Notes under the pieces: generated by a model
What the model was told of the DNA's origin: nothing
The model's input: the letters and a program-made list of their open reading frames with translations, nothing else
Database searches by the model: none
Shown: positions 12,641 through 23,808 of the stretch, piece after piece
Layout: every line of letters starts with the position of its first letter
How positions within the stretch are numbered: position 1 is the first letter of the stretch
Position numbers and translations under genes: made by a program
Assembly (NCBI GenBank): GCA_964034945.1
Contig: OZ035961.1
Location: 59,942,084 to 60,006,083 of the forward strand
Reading direction: 5' to 3'
DNA length: 64,000 bases
From: Chrysopilus asiliformis
Taxonomy: Eukaryota > Arthropoda > Insecta > Diptera > Rhagionidae

Positions 12641-15018
12641 GGCGTGGCCGAGTTGAGTCCCGCCCCCTCTCAGAAATCTATTTCCCATCAAAATTGGAAA
12701 AAGGGGCGTGGCCTAGTTAAGCCCCGCCCCTTCTCAGAAATCGATTTCCCATCAAAATTGGAAAAAGGGGCGTGGCCGAGTTAAGCCCCGCTCTCTCTCA
12801 GAAATCGATTTCCCATCAAAATTGGAAAAAAAGGCGTCCCCGAGTTAAGCCCCGCCCCCTCTCAGAAATCGATTTCCCATCAAAATTGGAAAAAGGGGCG
12901 TGGCCGAGTGAAGCCCCGCCCCCTCTCAGAAATCGATCTCCCATCAAAATTGGAAAAAGGGGCGTGGCCGAGTAAAGTCCCGCCCCCTCTCAGAAATCGA
13001 TTTCCCATCAAAATTGGAAAAAGGGGCGTGGCCGAGTTAAGCCCCGCTCCCTCAGAAATCGATTTCCCATCAAAATTGGAAAAAGGGGCGTGGCCGAGTT
13101 AAGCCCCGCCCCTCTCAGAAAACGATTTCCCATCAAAATTGGAAAAAGGGGCGTGGCCGAGTTGAGCCCCGCCCCCTCTCAGAAATCGATTTCCCATCAA
13201 AATTGGAAAAAAGGGGGTGGCCGAGTTAAGCCCCGCCCCCTCTCAGAAATCGATTTCCCATCAAAATTGGAAAAAGGGGCGTGGCCGAGTTAAGCCCCGC
13301 CCCCTCTCAGAAATCGATTTCCCATCAAAATTGGAAAAAGGGGCGTGGCCGAGTTAAGCCCCGCCCCCTCTCAGAAATCGATTTCCCATCAAAATTGGAA
13401 AAAGGGGCGTGGCCGAGTTAAGCCCCGCCCCCTCTCAGAAATCGATTTCCCATCAAAATTGGAAAAAGGAGCGTGGCCGAGTTAAGTCCTGCCCCTCTCA
13501 GAAATCGATTTCCCATCAAAATTGGAAAAAGGGGCGTGGCCGAGTTAAGACCCGCCCCCTCAGAAATCGATTTCCCATCAAAATTGGAAAAAGGGGCGTG
13601 GCCGAGTTAAGCCCCGCCCCCTCTCAGAAATCGATTTCCCATCAAAATTGGAAAAAGGGGCGTGGTCGAGTTAAGCCCCGCCCCCTCTCAGAAATCGATT
13701 TCCCATCAAAATTGGAAAAAGGGGCGTGGCCGAGTTAAGCCCCGCCCCCTCTCAGAAATCGATTTCCCATCAAAATTGGAAAAAGGGGCGTGGCCTAGTT
13801 AAGCCCCGCCCCTTCTCAGAAATCGATTTCCCATCAAAATTGGAAAAAGGGGCGTGGCCGAGTTAAGCCCCGCTCCCTCTCAGAAATCGATTTCCCATCA
13901 AAATTGGGAAAAAAGGCGTGGCCGAGTTAAGCCCCGCCCCCTCTCAGAAATCGATTTCCCATCAAAATTGGAAAAAGGGGCGTGGCCGAGTAAAGTCCCG
14001 CCCCCTCTCAGAAATCGATTTCCCATCAAAATTGGAAAAAGGGGCGTGGCCGAGTTAAGCCCCGCCCCCTCTCAGAAATCGATTTCCCACCAAAATTGGA
14101 AAAAGGGGCGTAGCCGAGTTAAGCCCCGCCCCCTCTCAGAAATCGATTTCCCATCAAAATTGGAGGAAGGGGCGTGGCCGATTTAAGCCCCGCCCCCTCT
14201 CAGAAATCGATTTCCCACCAAAATTGGAAAAAGGGGCGTGGCCGAGTAAAGTCCCGCCCCCTCTCAGGAAAATCGATTTCCCATCAAAATTGGAAAAAGG
14301 GGCGTGGCCGAGTTAAGCCCCGCCCCCTCTCAGAAATCGATTTCCCACCAAAATTGGAAAAAGGGGCGTGGCCGAGTGAAGCCCCGCCCCCTCTCAGAAA
14401 TCGATTTCCCATCAAAATTGGAAAAAGGGGCGTGACCCAGTTAAGCCCCGCCCCCTCTCAGAAATCGATTTCCCATCAAAATTGGAAAAAGGGGCGTGGC
14501 CGAGTCAAGCCCAGCCCCCTCTCAGAAATCGATTTCCCATCAAAATTGGAAAAAGGGGCGTGGCCGAGTTAAGCCCCGCCCCCTCTCAGAAATCGATTTC
14601 CCATCAAAATTGGAAAAAGGGGCGTGGCCGAGTTAAGCCCCGCCCCCTCTCAGAAATCAATTTCCCATCAAAATTGGAAAAAGGGGCGTGGTCGAGTTAA
14701 GCCCCGCCCCCTCTCAGAAATCGATTTCCCATCAAAATTGGAAAAAGGGGCGTGGCCGAGTTGAGTCCCGCCCCCTCTCAGAAATCTATTTCCCATCAAA
14801 ATTGGAAAAAGGGGCGTGGCCTAGTTAAGCCCCGCCCCTTCTCAGAAATCGATTTCCCATCAAAATTGGAAAAAGGGGTGTGGCCGAGTTAAGCCCCGCT
14901 CTCTCTCAGAAATCGATTTCCCATCAAAATTGGAAAAAAAGGCGTGGCCGAGTTAAGCCCCGCCCCCTCTCAGAAATCGATTTCCCATCAAAATTGGAAA
15001 AAGGGGCGTGGCCGAGTT
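12641..15018 (+). repeat. Higher-order family D, copy 1
   Basis: Markers are gttgagtcccg with aatctattt (12677 and 14785), tagttaag with ccttctcag, gctctctctcag, aaggcgtccccgag, gagcgtgg with taagtcctgcc, gttaagacccg, ttgggaaaaaagg near 13,905, caccaaaatt, ggaggaagg and the 66-bp monomer with caggaaaatcg near 14,266. From about 13,370 to 15,018 the order repeats at +2,922 bp. 12,650-13,300 matches 15,010-16,030 with an offset that grows from 2,364 to 2,730, because the later copy contains extra monomers. Confidence 0.78.
14229..14294 (+). repeat. 66-bp monomer class (2-bp insertion)
   Basis: The string caggaaaatcg replaces cagaaatcg, adding two bases before the palindrome. Copies are near 14,266, 17,188, 19,853, 23,021, 23,407, 39,853, 54,491 and 63,861, usually with gtaaagtcccg or gtgaagtcccg in the same monomer. 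The class is a useful marker: the copy at 23,407 sits in the replaced patch of unit F copy b and is absent at the corresponding place in copies a and c. Confidence 0.82.
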
Positions 15019-17470
15019 GAGTCCCGCCCCCTCTCAGAAATCTATTTCCCATCAAAATTGGAAAAAGGGGCGTGGCCTAGTTAAGCCCCGCCCCTTCTCA
15101 GAAATCGATTTCCCATCAAAATTGGAAAAAGGGGCGTGGCCGAGTTAAGCCCCGCTCTCTCTCAGAAATCGATTTCCCATCAAAATTGGAAAAAAAGGCG
15201 TCCCCGAGTTAAGCCCCGCCCCCTCTCAGAAATCGATTTCCCATCAAAATTGGAAAAAGGGGCGTGGCCGAGTTAAGCCCCGCCCCCTCTCAGAAATCGA
15301 TTTCCCATCAAAATTGGAAAAAGGGGCGTGGCCGAGTGAAGCCCCGCCCCCTCTCAGAAATCGATCTCCCATCAAAATTGGAAAAAGGGGCGTGGCCGAG
15401 TAAAGTCCCGCCCCCTCTCAGAAATCGATTTCCCATCAAAATTGGAAAAAGGGGCGTGGCCGAGTTAAGCTCCGCCCCATCTCAGAAATCGAAAAAGGGG
15501 CGTGGCCGAGTTAAGCCCCGCCCCCTCTCAGAAATCGATTTCCCATCAAAATTGGAAAAAGGGGCGTGACCGAGTTAAGTCCCGCCCCCTCTCAGAAATC
15601 GATTTCCCATCAAAATTGGAAAAAGGGGCGTGGCCGAGTTAAGCCCCGCCCCCTCTCAGAAATCGATTTCCCATCAAAATTGGAAAAAGGGGCGTGGCCG
15701 AGTTAAGCCCCGCCCCCTCTCAGAAATCGATTTCCCATCAAAATTGGAAAAAGGGGCGTGGCCGAGTTAAGCCCCGCTCCCTCAGAAATCGATTTCCCAT
15801 CAAAATTGGAAAAAGGGGCGTGGCCGAGTTAAGCCCCGCCCCTCTCAGAAAACGATTTCCCATCAAAATTGGAAAAAGGGGCGTGGCCGAGTTGAGCCCC
15901 GCCCCCTCTCAGAAATCGATTTCCCATCAAAATTGGAAAAAAGGGGGTGGCCGAGTTAAGCCCCGCCCCCTCTCAGAAATCGATTTCCCATCAAAATTGG
16001 AAAAAGGGGCGTGGCCGAGTTAAGCCCCGCCCCCTCTCAGAAATCGATTTTCCATCAAAATTGGAAAAAGGGGCGTGGCCGAGTTAAGCCCCGCCCCCTC
16101 TCAGAAATCGATTTCCCATCAAAATTGGAAAAAGGGGCGTGGCCGAGTTAAGCCCCGCCCCCTCTCAGAAATCGATTTCCCATCAAAATTGGAAAAAGGG
16201 GCGTGGCCGAGTTAAGCCCCGCCCCCTCTCAGAAATCGATTTCCCATCAAAATTAGAAAAAGGGGCGTGGCCGAGTCAAGCCCCGCCCCCTCTCAGAAAT
16301 CGATTTCCCATCAAAATTGGAAAAAGGGGCGTGGCCGAGTTAAGCCCCGCCCCCTCTCAGAAATCGATTTCCCATCAAAATTGGAAAAAGGAGCGTGGCC
16401 GAGTTAAGTCCTGCCCCTCTCAGAAATCGATTTCCCATCAAAATTGGAAAAAGGGGCGTAGCCGAGTTAAGACCCGCCCCCTCAGAAATCGATTTCCCAT
16501 CAAAATTGGAAAAAGGGGCGTGGCCGAGTTAAGCCCCGCCCCCTCTCAGAAATCGATTTCCCATCAAAATTGGAAAAAGGGGCGTGGTCGAGTTAAGCCC
16601 CGCCCCCTCTCAGAAATCGATTTCCCATCAAAATTGGAAAAAGGGGCGTGGCCGAGTTAAGCCCCGCCCCCTCTCAGAAATCGATTTCCCATCAAAATTG
16701 GAAAAAGGGGCGTGGCCTAGTTAAGCCCCGCCCCTTCTCAGAAATCGATTTCCCATCAAAATTGGAAAAAGGGGCGTGGCCGAGTTAAGCCCCGCTCCCT
16801 CTCAGAAATCGATTTCCCATCAAAATTGGGAAAAAAGGCGTGGCCGAGTTAAGCCCCGCCCCCTCTCAGAAATCGATTTCCCATCAAAATTGGAAAAAGG
16901 GGCGTGGCCGAGTAAAGTCCCGCCCCCTCTCAGAAATCGATTTCCCATCAAAATTGGAAAAAGGGGCGTGGCCGAGTTAAGCCCCGCCCCCTCTCAGAAA
17001 TCGATTTCCCACCAAAATTGGAAAAAGGGGCGTGGCCGAGTTAAGCCCCGCCCCCTCTCAGAAATCGATTTCCCATCAAAATTGGAGGAAGGGGCGTGGC
17101 CGATTTAAGCCCCGCCTCCTCTCGGAAATCGATTTCCCACCAAAATTGGAAAAAGGGGCGTGGCCGAGTAAAGTCCCGCCCCCTCTCAGGAAAATCGATT
17201 TCCCATCAAAATTGGAAAAAGGGGCGTGGCCGAGTTAAGCCCCGCCCCCTCTCAGAAATCGATTTCCCACCAAAATTGGAAAAAGGGGCGTGGCCGAGTG
17301 AAGCCCCGCCCCCTCTCAGAAATCGATTTCCCATCAAAATTGGAAAAAGGGGCGTGACCCAGTTAAGCCCCGCCCCCTCTCAGAAATCGATTTCCCATCA
17401 AAATTGGAAAAAGGGGCGTGGCCGAGTCAAGCCCAGCCCCCTCTCAGAAATCGATTTCCCATCAAAATTG
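15019..17470 (+). repeat. Family B copy 2 joined to family D copy 2
   Basis: 15.25-16.20 kb is the family B block at +6,295 from 8.95-9.91 kb, including the 46-bp monomer 15451-15496. It runs directly into family D: 16.29-17.94 kb matches 13.37-15.02 kb at +2,922. Three monomers (about 16,139-16,330) are extra relative to copy 1. Small private changes separate the copies, such as gcgtagccgag near 16,458, and cgcctcctctcgg near 17,115 against the normal sequence near 14,193. This is the pattern expected from unequal exchange between out-of-register units. Confidence 0.75.
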
Positions 17471-20400
17471 GAAAAAGGGGCGTGGCCGAGTTAAGCCCCG
17501 CCCCCTCTCAGAAATCGATTTCCCATCAAAATTGGAAAAAGGGGCGTGGCCGAGTTAAGCCCCGCCCCCTCTCAGAAATCAATTTCCCATCAAAATTGGA
17601 AAAAGGGGCGTGGTCGAGTTAAGCCCCGCCCCCTCTCAGAAATCGATTTCCCATCAAAATTGGAAAAAGGGGCGTGGCCGAGTTGAGTCCCGCCCCCTCT
17701 CAGAAATCTATTTCCCATCAAAATTGGAAAAAGGGGCGTGGCCTAGTTAAGCCCCGCCCCTTCTCAGAAATCGATTTCCCATCAAAATTGGAAAAAGGGG
17801 CGTGGCCGAGTTAAGCCCCGCTCTCTCTCAGAAATCGATTTCCCATCAAAATTGGAAAAAAAGGCGTGGCCGAGTTAAGCCCCGCCCCCTCTCAGAAATC
17901 GATTTCCCATCAAAATTGGAAAAAGGGGCGTGGCCGAGTTAAGCCCCGCCCCCTCTCAGAAATCGATTTCCCATCAAAATTGGAAAAAGGGGCGTGGCCG
18001 AGTGAAGCCCCGCCCCCTCTCAGAAATCGATCTCCCATCAAAATTGGAAAAAGGGGCGTGGCCGAGTAAAGTCCCGCCCCCTCTCAGAAATCGATTTCCC
18101 ATCAAAATTGGAAAAAGGGGCGTGGCCGAGTTAAGCTCCGCCCCATCTCAGAAATCGAAAAAGGGGCGTGGCCGAGTTAAGCCCCGCTCCCTCAGAAATC
18201 GATTTCCCATCAAAATTGGAAAAAGGGGCGTGGCCGAGTTAAGCCCCGCCCCCTCTCAGAAATCGATTTCCCATCAAAATTGGAAAAAGGTGCGTGGCCC
18301 AGTAAGGCCCCGCCCCCTCTCAGAAATCGATTTCCCATCAAAATTGGAAAAAGGGGCGTGGCCGAGTTAAGCCCCGCCCCCTCTCAGAAATCGATTTCCC
18401 ATCAAAATTGGAAAAAGGGGCGTGGCCGAGTTAAGCCCCGCCCCCTCTCAGAAATCGATTTCCCATCAAAGTTGGAAAAAGGGGCGTGGCCGAGTTAAGC
18501 CCCGCCCCTCAGAAATCAATTTCCCATCAAAATTGGAAAAAGGGGCGTGGCCGAGTTAAGCCCCGCCCCCTCTCAGAAATCGATTTCCCATCAAAATTGG
18601 AAAAAGGGGCGTGGCCGAGTTAAGCCCCGCCCCCTCTCAGAAATCGATTTCCCATCAAAATTGGAAAAAGGGGCGTGGCCGAGTTAAGCCCCGCCCCCTC
18701 TCAGAAATCGATTTCCCATCAAAATTGGAAAAAGGGGCGTGGCCGAGTTAAGCCCCGCCCCCTCAGAAATCGATTTCTCATCAAAATTGGAAAAAGGGGC
18801 GTGGCCGAGTTAAGCCCCGCCCCCTCTCAGAAATCGATTTCCCATCAAAATTGGAAAAAGGGGCGTGGCCGAGTTAAGCCTCGCCCCCTCTCAGAAATCG
18901 ATTTCCCATCAAAATTGGAAAAAGGGGCGTGGCCGAGTTAAGCCCCGCCCCCTCTCAGAAATCGATTTCCCATCAAAATTGGAAAAAGGGGCGTGGCCGA
19001 GTCAAGCCCAGCCCCCTCTCAGAAATCGATTTCCCATCAAAATTGGAAAAAGGGGCGTGGTCGAGTTAAGCCCCGCCCCCTCTCAGAAATCGATTTCCCA
19101 TCAAAATTGGAAAAAGGGGCGTGGCCGAGTTAAGCCCCGCCCCCTCTCAGAAATCGATTTCCCATCAAAATTGGAAAAAGGGGCGTGGCCGAGTCAAGCC
19201 CCGCCCCCTCTCAGAAATCGATTTCCCATCAAAATTGGAAAAAGGGGCGTGGTCGAGTTAAGCCCCGCCCCCTCTCAGAAATCGATTTCCCATCAAAATT
19301 GGAAAAAGGGGCGTGGCCGAGTTAAGCCCCGCCCCCTCTCAGAAATCGATTTCCCATCAAAATTGGAAAAAGGGGCGTGGCCTAGTTAAGCCCCGCCCCT
19401 TCTCAGAAATCGATTTCCCATCAAAATTGGAAAAAGGGGCGTGGCCGAGTTAAGCCCCGCTCCCTCTCAGAAATCGATTTCCCATCAAAATTGGGAAAAA
19501 AGGCGTGGCCGAGTTAAGCCCCGCCCCCTCTCAGAAATCGATTTCCCATCAAAATTGGAAAAAGGGGCGTGGCCGAGTAAAGTCCCGCCCCCTCTCAGAA
19601 ATCGATTTCCCATCAAAATTGGAAAAAGGGGCGTGGCCGAGTTAAGCCCCGCCCCCTCTCAGAAATCGATTTCCCACCAAAATTGGAAAAAGGGGCGTGG
19701 CCGAGTTAAGCCCCGCCCCCTCTCAGAAATCGATTTCCCATCAAAATTGGAGGAAGGGGCGTGGCCGATTTAAGCCCCGCCCCCTCTCAGAAATCGATTT
19801 CCCACCAAAATTGGAAAAAGGGGCGTGGCCGAGTGAAGTCCCGCCCCCTCTCAGGAAAATCGATTTCCCATCAAAATTGGAAAAAGGGGCGTGGCCGAGT
19901 TAAGCCCCGCCCCCTCTCAGAAATCGATTTCCCATCAAAATTGGAAAAAGGGGCGTGGCCGAGTGAAGCCCCGCCCCCTCTCAGAAATCGATTTCCCATC
20001 AAAATTGGAAAAAGGGGCGTGGCCGAGTAAAGTCCCGCCCCCTCTCAGAAATCGATTTCCCATCAAAATTGGAATAAGGGCGTGGCCGAGTTAAGCCCCG
20101 CCCACTCTCAGATATCGATTTCCCATCAAAATTGGAAAAAGGGGCGTGGCCGAGTTAAGCCCCGCCCCCTCTCAGAAATCGATTTCCCATAAAAATTGGA
20201 AAAAGGGGCGTGGTCGAGTTAAGCCCCGCCCCCTCTCAGAAATCGATTTCCCATCAAAATTTGAAAAAGGGGCGTGGCCGAGTTAAGCCCCGCCCCCTCT
20301 CAGAAATCGATTTCCCATCAAAATTGGAAAAAGGGGCGTGGCCGAGTTAAGCCCCGCCCCCTCTCAGAAATCGATTTCCCATCAAAATTGGAAAAAGGGC

Positions 20401-20639
20401 GTGGCCGAGTCAAGCCCCGCCCCTCAGAAATCGATTTCCCATTAAAATTGGAAAAAGGGGCGTGGCCGAGTAAAGCCCCGCCCCCTCAGAAATCGATTTC
20501 CCATTAAAATTGGAAAAAGGGGCGTGGCCGAGTTAAGCCCCGCCCCTCTCAGAAATCGATTTCCCTTCAAAATTGGAAAAAGGGGCGTGGCCGAGTTAAG
20601 CCCCGCCCCCTCTCAGAAATCGATTTCCCATCAAAATTT
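17471..20639 (+). repeat. Higher-order unit F, copy a (3,169 bp)
   Basis: This unit is bounded on the left by the change from a family D context and on the right by the caaaatttg monomer (base 20639), after which the same series starts again. Markers in order: aatcaattt, gtggtcgag, aatctattt (17707), gctctctctcag, gatctccc, gtaaagtcccg, a 46-bp monomer (18117-18162), ggtgcgtggcccag (about 18,292), aaagttgg (about 18,470), a short cccctcag monomer (about 18,507), tttctcatc, aagcctcgcc, gtcaagcccag (19001), ttgggaaaaaagg, caccaaaatt, ggaggaagg, caggaaaatcg (about 19,853), ggaataaggg and gatatcg. 17471-20189 matches 20640-23358 with almost no differences seen. Confidence 0.88.
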
Positions 20640-23600
20640 GAAAAAGGGGCGTGGCCGAGTTAAGCCCCGCCCCCTCTCAGAAATCGATTTCCCATCAAAA
20701 TTGGAAAAAGGGGCGTGGCCGAGTTAAGCCCCGCCCCCTCTCAGAAATCAATTTCCCATCAAAATTGGAAAAAGGGGCGTGGTCGAGTTAAGCCCCGCCC
20801 CCTCTCAGAAATCGATTTCCCATCAAAATTGGAAAAAGGGGCGTGGCCGAGTTGAGTCCCGCCCCCTCTCAGAAATCTATTTCCCATCAAAATTGGAAAA
20901 AGGGGCGTGGCCTAGTTAAGCCCCGCCCCTTCTCAGAAATCGATTTCCCATCAAAATTGGAAAAAGGGGCGTGGCCGAGTTAAGCCCCGCTCTCTCTCAG
21001 AAATCGATTTCCCATCAAAATTGGAAAAAAAGGCGTGGCCGAGTTAAGCCCCGCCCCCTCTCAGAAATCGATTTCCCATCAAAATTGGAAAAAGGGGCGT
21101 GGCCGAGTTAAGCCCCGCCCCCTCTCAGAAATCGATTTCCCATCAAAATTGGAAAAAGGGGCGTGGCCGAGTGAAGCCCCGCCCCCTCTCAGAAATCGAT
21201 CTCCCATCAAAATTGGAAAAAGGGGCGTGGCCGAGTAAAGTCCCGCCCCCTCTCAGAAATCGATTTCCCATCAAAATTGGAAAAAGGGGCGTGGCCGAGT
21301 TAAGCTCCGCCCCATCTCAGAAATCGAAAAAGGGGCGTGGCCGAGTTAAGCCCCGCTCCCTCAGAAATCGATTTCCCATCAAAATTGGAAAAAGGGGCGT
21401 GGCCGAGTTAAGCCCCGCCCCCTCTCAGAAATCGATTTCCCATCAAAATTGGAAAAAGGTGCGTGGCCCAGTAAGGCCCCGCCCCCTCTCAGAAATCGAT
21501 TTCCCATCAAAATTGGAAAAAGGGGCGTGGCCGAGTTAAGCCCCGCCCCCTCTCAGAAATCGATTTCCCATCAAAATTGGAAAAAGGGGCGTGGCCGAGT
21601 TAAGCCCCGCCCCCTCTCAGAAATCGATTTCCCATCAAAGTTGGAAAAAGGGGCGTGGCCGAGTTAAGCCCCGCCCCTCAGAAATCAATTTCCCATCAAA
21701 ATTGGAAAAAGGGGCGTGGCCGAGTTAAGCCCCGCCCCCTCTCAGAAATCGATTTCCCATCAAAATTGGAAAAAGGGGCGTGGCCGAGTTAAGCCCCGCC
21801 CCCTCTCAGAAATCGATTTCCCATCAAAATTGGAAAAAGGGGCGTGGCCGAGTTAAGCCCCGCCCCCTCTCAGAAATCGATTTCCCATCAAAATTGGAAA
21901 AAGGGGCGTGGCCGAGTTAAGCCCCGCCCCCTCAGAAATCGATTTCTCATCAAAATTGGAAAAAGGGGCGTGGCCGAGTTAAGCCCCGCCCCCTCTCAGA
22001 AATCGATTTCCCATCAAAATTGGAAAAAGGGGCGTGGCCGAGTTAAGCCTCGCCCCCTCTCAGAAATCGATTTCCCATCAAAATTGGAAAAAGGGGCGTG
22101 GCCGAGTTAAGCCCCGCCCCCTCTCAGAAATCGATTTCCCATCAAAATTGGAAAAAGGGGCGTGGCCGAGTCAAGCCCAGCCCCCTCTCAGAAATCGATT
22201 TCCCATCAAAATTGGAAAAAGGGGCGTGGTCGAGTTAAGCCCCGCCCCCTCTCAGAAATCGATTTCCCATCAAAATTGGAAAAAGGGGCGTGGCCGAGTT
22301 AAGCCCCGCCCCCTCTCAGAAATCGATTTCCCATCAAAATTGGAAAAAGGGGCGTGGCCGAGTCAAGCCCCGCCCCCTCTCAGAAATCGATTTCCCATCA
22401 AAATTGGAAAAAGGGGCGTGGTCGAGTTAAGCCCCGCCCCCTCTCAGAAATCGATTTCCCATCAAAATTGGAAAAAGGGGCGTGGCCGAGTTAAGCCCCG
22501 CCCCCTCTCAGAAATCGATTTCCCATCAAAATTGGAAAAAGGGGCGTGGCCTAGTTAAGCCCCGCCCCTTCTCAGAAATCGATTTCCCATCAAAATTGGA
22601 AAAAGGGGCGTGGCCGAGTTAAGCCCCGCTCCCTCTCAGAAATCGATTTCCCATCAAAATTGGGAAAAAAGGCGTGGCCGAGTTAAGCCCCGCCCCCTCT
22701 CAGAAATCGATTTCCCATCAAAATTGGAAAAAGGGGCGTGGCCGAGTAAAGTCCCGCCCCCTCTCAGAAATCGATTTCCCATCAAAATTGGAAAAAGGGG
22801 CGTGGCCGAGTTAAGCCCCGCCCCCTCTCAGAAATCGATTTCCCACCAAAATTGGAAAAAGGGGCGTGGCCGAGTTAAGCCCCGCCCCCTCTCAGAAATC
22901 GATTTCCCATCAAAATTGGAGGAAGGGGCGTGGCCGATTTAAGCCCCGCCCCCTCTCAGAAATCGATTTCCCACCAAAATTGGAAAAAGGGGCGTGGCCG
23001 AGTGAAGTCCCGCCCCCTCTCAGGAAAATCGATTTCCCATCAAAATTGGAAAAAGGGGCGTGGCCGAGTTAAGCCCCGCCCCCTCTCAGAAATCGATTTC
23101 CCATCAAAATTGGAAAAAGGGGCGTGGCCGAGTGAAGCCCCGCCCCCTCTCAGAAATCGATTTCCCATCAAAATTGGAAAAAGGGGCGTGGCCGAGTAAA
23201 GTCCCGCCCCCTCTCAGAAATCGATTTCCCATCAAAATTGGAATAAGGGCGTGGCCGAGTTAAGCCCCGCCCACTCTCAGATATCGATTTCCCATCAAAA
23301 TTGGAAAAAGGGGCGTGGCCGAGTTAAGCCCCGCCCCCTCTCAGAAATCGATTTCCCACCAAAATTGGAAAAAGGGGCGTGGCCGAGTGAAGTCCCGCCC
23401 CCTCTCAGGAAAATCGATTTCCCATCAAAATTGGAAAAAGGGGCGTGGCCGAGTTAAGCCCCGCCCCCTCTCAGAAATCGATTTCCCATCAAAATTGGAA
23501 AAAGGGGCGTGGCCGAGTTAAGCCCCGCCCCCTCTCAGAAATCGATTTCCCATCAAAATTGGAAAAAGGGCGTGGCCGAGTCAAGCCCCGCCCCCTCAGA

Positions 23601-23808
23601 AATCGATTTCCCATTAAAATTGGAAAAAGGGGCGTGGCCGAGTAAAGCCCCGCCCCCTCAGAAATCGATTTCCCATTAAAATTGGAAAAAGGGGCGTGGC
23701 CGAGTTAAGCCCCGCCCCTCTCAGAAATCGATTTCCCTTCAAAATTGGAAAAAGGGGCGTGGCCGAGTTAAGCCCCGCCCCCTCTCAGAAATCGATTTCC
23801 CATCAAAA
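20640..23808 (+). repeat. Higher-order unit F, copy b
   Basis: This is a tandem copy of the preceding unit at +3,169 bp (for example aatctattt at 20876 and the 46-bp monomer at 21286-21331). Homology is broken at 23359, where cccaccaaaatt and a second caggaaaatcg monomer (near 23,407) replace the ataaaaattgg and aaaatttg monomers of copy a. It resumes near 23,445 with a register change of 2 bp. The replaced patch looks like a copy of the stretch just upstream at about 22,970-23,050, as if a short block had been converted. Confidence 0.87.
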
